DNA from: Cyclobacteriaceae bacterium | GTDB lineage: Bacteria; Bacteroidota; Bacteroidia; Cytophagales; Cyclobacteriaceae | DNA: 57,407 bases | Direction of reading: 5' to 3' | Assembly: GCA_022841475.1 (NCBI GenBank) | Contig: JALHRJ010000026.1 | Span: 1-57,407, forward strand | Shown: positions 54,093 to 57,407 of the stretch, piece after piece | Position numbering within the stretch: position 1 is the stretch's first letter | Layout of the letters: every line of letters starts with the position of its first letter | The notes under the pieces: model-generated | Told to the model about the DNA's origin: nothing | What the model saw: the letters and a program-made list of their open reading frames with translations, nothing else | The model's database searches: none | Made by a program: the position numbers and the translations under genes

Positions 54093-55319
54093 TTAGAAAT
54101 AGGACGAGAAACCAAACTGGAAACCTGCTGTTTTGGAGGCTGGATTCCCCAACAGGTCGGTTTGCCAATTGTATCGGTAATTTAAACGGATAACCGTTTG
54201 AGATGTTGGCCGCCAGCTAAAGCCCGGCACCACAGCAACTGTGTATTCGCCAATGTTCCCACCCGTCTCATCAAATTCACCCACATTCCAATCCACATAT
54301 TCTAATCGACAAACAGCACTAATAACAGATCGGCTAAAGCCTAAGATATTCTTCCATGCAATAGGTTGAACTACATCAAGAAAACCACCCATCTGTTTAT
54401 CTCCATATTGCTGTCCATAAGTTGACGGCACATCTGCTTTGTTGAATACCCACTCTGTATTGAAGTAAGTCTTTGTTGCTGATAGAACCGTGTTGAAATC
54501 AAGCGCCCACGAATGATGTCTCCGCTTTTCATCCAGTACCAATCCGTCTTCCTGAAATTTATTGTACACGCCACCCATATATGACACGCCCAACTCACCG
54601 ATTTTTTTATTTCGTATGGCCACTTTAGCAGTTATCAATGGCACACCATTAAAACTCTCTTCAAATCGGTCTTTATTTAGTTTCGAAGCCGGAAGAAATG
54701 TTTTATTCTCACTGTTGCTGATGATCTGATCATCAAAACCATTAGTAAGGTATGTTTCATACGCATATACCCAATTATCTTTATATAGTTTGCCATATAA
54801 GCCAAAGCCTACATTACTCCACGTGGCAGGCAGTAGCTGAGTGGCAGAAATCGGGCGGTCAATAAATTCCCATTTAGGCCCATCGTGATTTTGATTAAAC
54901 GCCCCAATAGGATTCATGACAATGCCACCTCTGAAATTGAGTAAGGGATGAAATTCAAAATCAATAGAGGCAAATTCAATGTTGATTTCCTTTGTACCAT
55001 CTTCAAACTCTATTTCGGACAGGAATTTTATTCGCCTGGAAATGCTTGATGCGATAAACAGCGTGAGTCGCCTCATTTGAAATTGGTGTCCTTCACTCAC
55101 CCCATCGGTACCCAGGTGTTGCCAATTAGCTTCTACATAGCCACCCACGGCAACAGGTAGTTTACTTACAGACAGAAAGGGTCGGTTATAAACAGCATCC
55201 ATATTGAGTAACAGTTTGGATGTGTCCTTCTGTGTTCTTTTGAACAACGTAGAATCTACTTGCGCAATCGCTGTTGAGCATATCACAAGGCTAACTACTA
55301 TCAGTAAACTTATTTTCAT
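54093..55319 (-). CDS. OprP/OprO-like outer-membrane porin
   Basis: A 408-residue protein with a signal peptide (cleavage after AIAQ, about residue 20). The mature part has the pattern of phosphate-selective porins: VGGYVEANWQHLGTDGVSEG, FQMRRLTLFIASSISRRIKF, the EFEDGTKEINIEFASIDFEF strands, PIGAFNQNHDGPKWEFIDRP and the ending GFQFGFSSYF. Such porins in Bacteroidetes are often linked to anion or metal uptake. It overlaps the Rieske gene by 4 bp, so the two are coupled. Confidence 0.85.
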   Translation of the reverse strand: MKISLLIVVSLVICSTAIAQVDSTLFKRTQKDTSKLLLNMDAVYNRPFLSVSKLPVAVGGYVEANWQHLGTDGVSEGHQFQMRRLTLFIASSISRRIKFLSEIEFEDGTKEINIEFASIDFEFHPLLNFRGGIVMNPIGAFNQNHDGPKWEFIDRPISATQLLPATWSNVGFGLYGKLYKDNWVYAYETYLTNGFDDQIISNSENKTFLPASKLNKDRFEESFNGVPLITAKVAIRNKKIGELGVSYMGGVYNKFQEDGLVLDEKRRHHSWALDFNTVLSATKTYFNTEWVFNKADVPSTYGQQYGDKQMGGFLDVVQPIAWKNILGFSRSVISAVCRLEYVDWNVGEFDETGGNIGEYTVAVVPGFSWRPTSQTVIRLNYRYNWQTDLLGNPASKTAGFQFGFSSYF

Positions 55320-55762
55320 GATTGTTGCAAGTCTATCGTGATGGTGTCGGTTTGTACGATGACGGGAAATGAGCGAAGATTTTTTTCTGCTGGCCCGTTC
55401 CTCACTGCCCCTTTATTAGTGAATTCACTTCCATGACCAGGGCAATGGAGCGCGTCACCCGATGCTTGTAGTTCTGCGCCCTGGTGGGTGCATTTCATCC
55501 ATAGGGCACTGTATTCTGTTTCAGAAAATCGGTACACGTAAATTGGAAATTCTAATTTGTCGTTTTGAATGATGATATATTGACGGGTGAGCACCTGATC
55601 TTTTTTCATGTATATGAACTCCGACTTCGGAACGTTGATGCCTGTTGAATTGATTACACCGGTTGCATAATGTGTGGACTGGCAACTGGAAATTAGGAAC
55701 GGAATCAATCCGCCACTTACGCAGGTGATACAAGTTTGCTTAACAAAGGAGCGTCTGTTCAT
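55316..55762 (-). CDS. Tat-exported Rieske [2Fe-2S] protein
   Basis: A 148-residue protein with a Tat-like signal (MNRRSFVKQTCITCVSGGLI). The Rieske motif is complete: KCTHQGAELQAS (Cys-x-His) and LHCPGHGSEFTNKG (Cys-x-x-His), with the following RNGPAEKNLRSFPV strand. It carries electrons in the periplasm. It lies 2 bp after the di-haem gene, so it probably passes electrons between that protein and the cytochrome chain. Confidence 0.93.
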   Translation of the reverse strand: MNRRSFVKQTCITCVSGGLIPFLISSCQSTHYATGVINSTGINVPKSEFIYMKKDQVLTRQYIIIQNDKLEFPIYVYRFSETEYSALWMKCTHQGAELQASGDALHCPGHGSEFTNKGAVRNGPAEKNLRSFPVIVQTDTITIDLQQS

Positions 55763-55764
55763 GG

Positions 55765-56946
55765 CTATAAACTTTCGAGAAATTGAATGAGTTTTGTTTT
55801 TTCGTCAGCAGTTAGCACCTGATAATTATTTCTTATTTGATTAGCTTCTCCACCATGAAGCAAAATAGCTTCGTCAATACTTCTGGCTTTTCCATCGTGC
55901 ATCAAAAAGTATTGGCCTCCTTGTGAATTCTTGGAAAGTCCCAACCCCCATAATGGTGGTGTTCGCCATTCATAGGTTTTTGCCGAGCCTTCAGTATATC
56001 CATCATCGAGCGCTGTGCCCATATCATGTAACAATAAGTCGCTGTAAGGGTAAAAGACTTTATTGGCAATGGCGGCAATCGGTGAATTACCCGTTTTCAT
56101 TTCAGGGCGATGACATTTGTTGCAGCCAATCACTGAGAACAAAACTCTACCCTCAAGGATAGACGTGTTTTCAGGGCGCGGCACCGGAGCCTTTAAGGTC
56201 TTGAGGTAGAACACTACATCAGCAATAGTTTGGTTGGATACTTCCGGATCGAATGCAATTCCGGAATAGGTATCAACAGGTTCGAAACTGGATGTAATTC
56301 CAATGTCTTGATTATAAGCTGTGGCTGTTTGTTGGAGTAGATCGTAGGTGGCTGCTTTTTTACCAAAACGACCCATATACCTACCGTTTTGTGTTACACT
56401 GTTTGGCCGTTCCTTTACATATTCTTTCAGGTTGATCCAGTTTGGTACACCGCTGATGCCATCTCCATCAATATCATCAGGGTCAGCCCATGTTAAAATT
56501 TCGGTATCGCTTACGACATCGATAAATCCGAGTCCTGTATTGGCAGGCGGAGTGAATCGCGAAAAGGTTGCATTAGGTGGGATACCTTCTGGTGTAAAGC
56601 CCGGCACTGCACGATGTTGTAGTTGCGGACCCCCCAGGTTCAGATATTGATTCCCGTTTTCATCGATTTGCCCAAAGCGTGTTAAAGTGGTGAAGGGATG
56701 ACCTTTGCCATCGCCCGGATGGCAACTGCCACAAGAAGTCGCTACGAACAACGGGCCCAATCCGTTAGCGGTAGTGAATACTTCATCGTTAAATGCCACA
56801 TCACCCCGGAGAAATTGGAGGTTCTCGGCTTCCGTTAACCCGGATACAGGACCATCCAACAGCTCAAATGCTTGAGGTGCCTTTGGTTGGAATTCCTCGC
56901 AAGCCACAAGTATAATCAATCCCGCGAATATCGTTTTTCGGTTCAT
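55765..56946 (-). CDS. Di-haem oxidoreductase-like lipoprotein (DUF1111)
   Basis: A 393-residue lipoprotein (lipobox ILVAC, Cys16). It has two c-haem sites: SCGSCHPGDGKGHPF near residue 72 and GCNKCHRPEMKTGNS near 282. Between them are the DHOR-family landmarks GGPQLQHRAVPGFTPEGIPP, GLGFIDVVSDTEIL and DPDDIDGDGISGVPN. The last part is YFLMHDGKARSIDEAILLHGGEA. This is the di-haem thiol-oxidoreductase/peroxidase-like family seen with metal uptake porins. Its promoter faces that of the DtxR-type gene. Confidence 0.9.
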   Translation of the reverse strand: MNRKTIFAGLIILVACEEFQPKAPQAFELLDGPVSGLTEAENLQFLRGDVAFNDEVFTTANGLGPLFVATSCGSCHPGDGKGHPFTTLTRFGQIDENGNQYLNLGGPQLQHRAVPGFTPEGIPPNATFSRFTPPANTGLGFIDVVSDTEILTWADPDDIDGDGISGVPNWINLKEYVKERPNSVTQNGRYMGRFGKKAATYDLLQQTATAYNQDIGITSSFEPVDTYSGIAFDPEVSNQTIADVVFYLKTLKAPVPRPENTSILEGRVLFSVIGCNKCHRPEMKTGNSPIAAIANKVFYPYSDLLLHDMGTALDDGYTEGSAKTYEWRTPPLWGLGLSKNSQGGQYFLMHDGKARSIDEAILLHGGEANQIRNNYQVLTADEKTKLIQFLESL

Positions 56947-56979
56947 GCATGTAAAAGTACGATTAGTTTAAATAATATG

Positions 56980-56993
56980 TTAGATGACTCTAA
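56980..56993. promoter_or_regulatory. Palindrome in the divergent di-haem / DtxR promoter region
   Basis: TTAGA-tgac-TCTAA (56980-56993), a perfect 5-bp inverted repeat in an AT-rich gap that serves both genes. A second dyad, ATTAgtttaaaTAAT (56962-56976), lies next to it. Such TTAG-type dyads are bound by DtxR/MntR proteins; the adjacent gene encodes one. Confidence 0.5.
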
Positions 56994-57048
56994 TATTTTA
57001 ATTTCACGATATTAACAAAAAAGCCTTATTTTTATCTGAAAAGCGTAA

Positions 57049-57407
57049 ATGGGATCCCTGACGGAAGAAAATTATATCAAGTCGATTTATGCACTTTCAG
57101 AGGCAACAGGAGAAGTCTACGTATCCGAATTGGCCAAAAAACTGGATGTAAAGCTTCCCAGCGTAAATAGCATGGTGAAACGCCTGGCGACCAAGAAGTT
57201 GGTAGCTTATGCACCCTACAAGGGTATTAAACTGACCGAAAAAGGAAAAAAAGAAGCTTTGGCAATTATTCGAAAACACCGCCTGGCGGAATTGTTTTTA
57301 GTAAAGGTGATGGGTCTTGGATGGGAAGAAGTGCATGACATCGCTGAACAGTTGGAGCACGTGAACTCATCACGCTTTTACGAACGCATTGATGAATTAC
57401 TGAATCG
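57049..57407 (+). CDS. DtxR/MntR-family metal-dependent repressor, partial
   Basis: Starts with ATG at 57049 and runs off the right edge; about 119 codons are visible. It reads MGSLTEENYIKSIYALSEAT, then VYVSELAKKLDVKLPSVNSM (helix-turn-helix), LVAYAPYKGIKLTEKGKKEA (wing) and RKHRLAELFLVKVMGLGWEE, DIAEQLEHVNSSRFYERI (dimer domain with metal ligands such as Glu and His of the HDIAEQLEH segment). It represses iron or manganese uptake genes when metal-loaded. It is divergent from the di-haem operon. Confidence 0.93.
   Translation, partial: MGSLTEENYIKSIYALSEATGEVYVSELAKKLDVKLPSVNSMVKRLATKKLVAYAPYKGIKLTEKGKKEALAIIRKHRLAELFLVKVMGLGWEEVHDIAEQLEHVNSSRFYERIDELLN

Noticed and set aside
1..57407. CRISPR arrays, tRNA/rRNA genes, integrases or transposases
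   Set aside because: No regular short repeats with spacers, no tRNA-like cloverleaf text and no recombinase or transposase motif were seen on either strand. The island character rests only on gene content.

Overview
The window looks like chromosomal or island DNA of a Bacteroidetes bacterium, probably a Cytophagales-like lineage. The evidence is a SusC/FecA-type TonB receptor with a carboxypeptidase-like N-domain, many small Bacteroidetes-only secreted proteins, few Shine-Dalgarno sequences, and one promoter that fits the Bacteroidetes TTTG / TAnnTTTG consensus. Almost every gene lies on the minus strand. No rRNA, tRNA, CRISPR array, integrase or intact insertion sequence was seen.

Layout. 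(1) 1-5092: a heavy-metal RND pump whose CusA subunit is split into two genes, a small Cys-rich secreted protein, a 44-residue membrane peptide, an HMA-AraC metal-sensing regulator and a second Cys-rich secreted protein. (2) 5122-8243: an SPFH lipoprotein, then a plus-strand mercury-type operon (ArsR, GDCC protein, CsoR-like protein, CPLxGTP peptide, MerT-MerP fusion) with no MerA visible. (3) 8415-15565: Met-rich lipoprotein, GH13 amylase, porin, another Cys-rich protein, FecA-like receptor behind tandem Fur-like boxes. (4) 15728-25553: a compact module of PRPP synthetase, AMP/thymidine phosphorylase, SRPBCC protein, hydrolase-like protein, ArsR, beta-CASP nuclease, Ca-type P-ATPase and an ATP-cone/PD-(D/E)XK protein, resembling anaerobic-stress islands. 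(5) 25603-32460: a NrfD/ferredoxin/cytochrome c membrane electron-transfer complex with outer-membrane accessory proteins. (6) 32541-39603: a second split CusA pump with two adaptors, its HMA-AraC regulator and a His/Cys-rich protein. (7) 39783-42320: small secreted repeat proteins, another Cys-rich protein and a 3' remnant of a P1B ATPase gene. (8) 42377-53974: FtsX-type permease, a Zn/Cd P1B ATPase, an RcnA-like transporter, a DUF3703 protein, CzcB and a CzcA-CzcC fusion, headed by a DUF6660-like protein. (9) 54093-57407: porin, Rieske protein, di-haem protein and a divergent DtxR/MntR regulator.

How it works together. Three RND systems, one P1B ATPase, one RcnA-like transporter and a Mer importer make this a metal-handling region. 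The most unusual signal is a composite operator: two 12-bp boxes of the type TGAC-N4-GTCA whose starts lie exactly 22 bp apart, upstream of four of the small Cys/His-rich secreted proteins and a Met-rich lipoprotein. A 21-bp-spaced version precedes the HMA-AraC gene. I infer a periplasmic or envelope metal-stress regulon, possibly run by the HMA-AraC protein.
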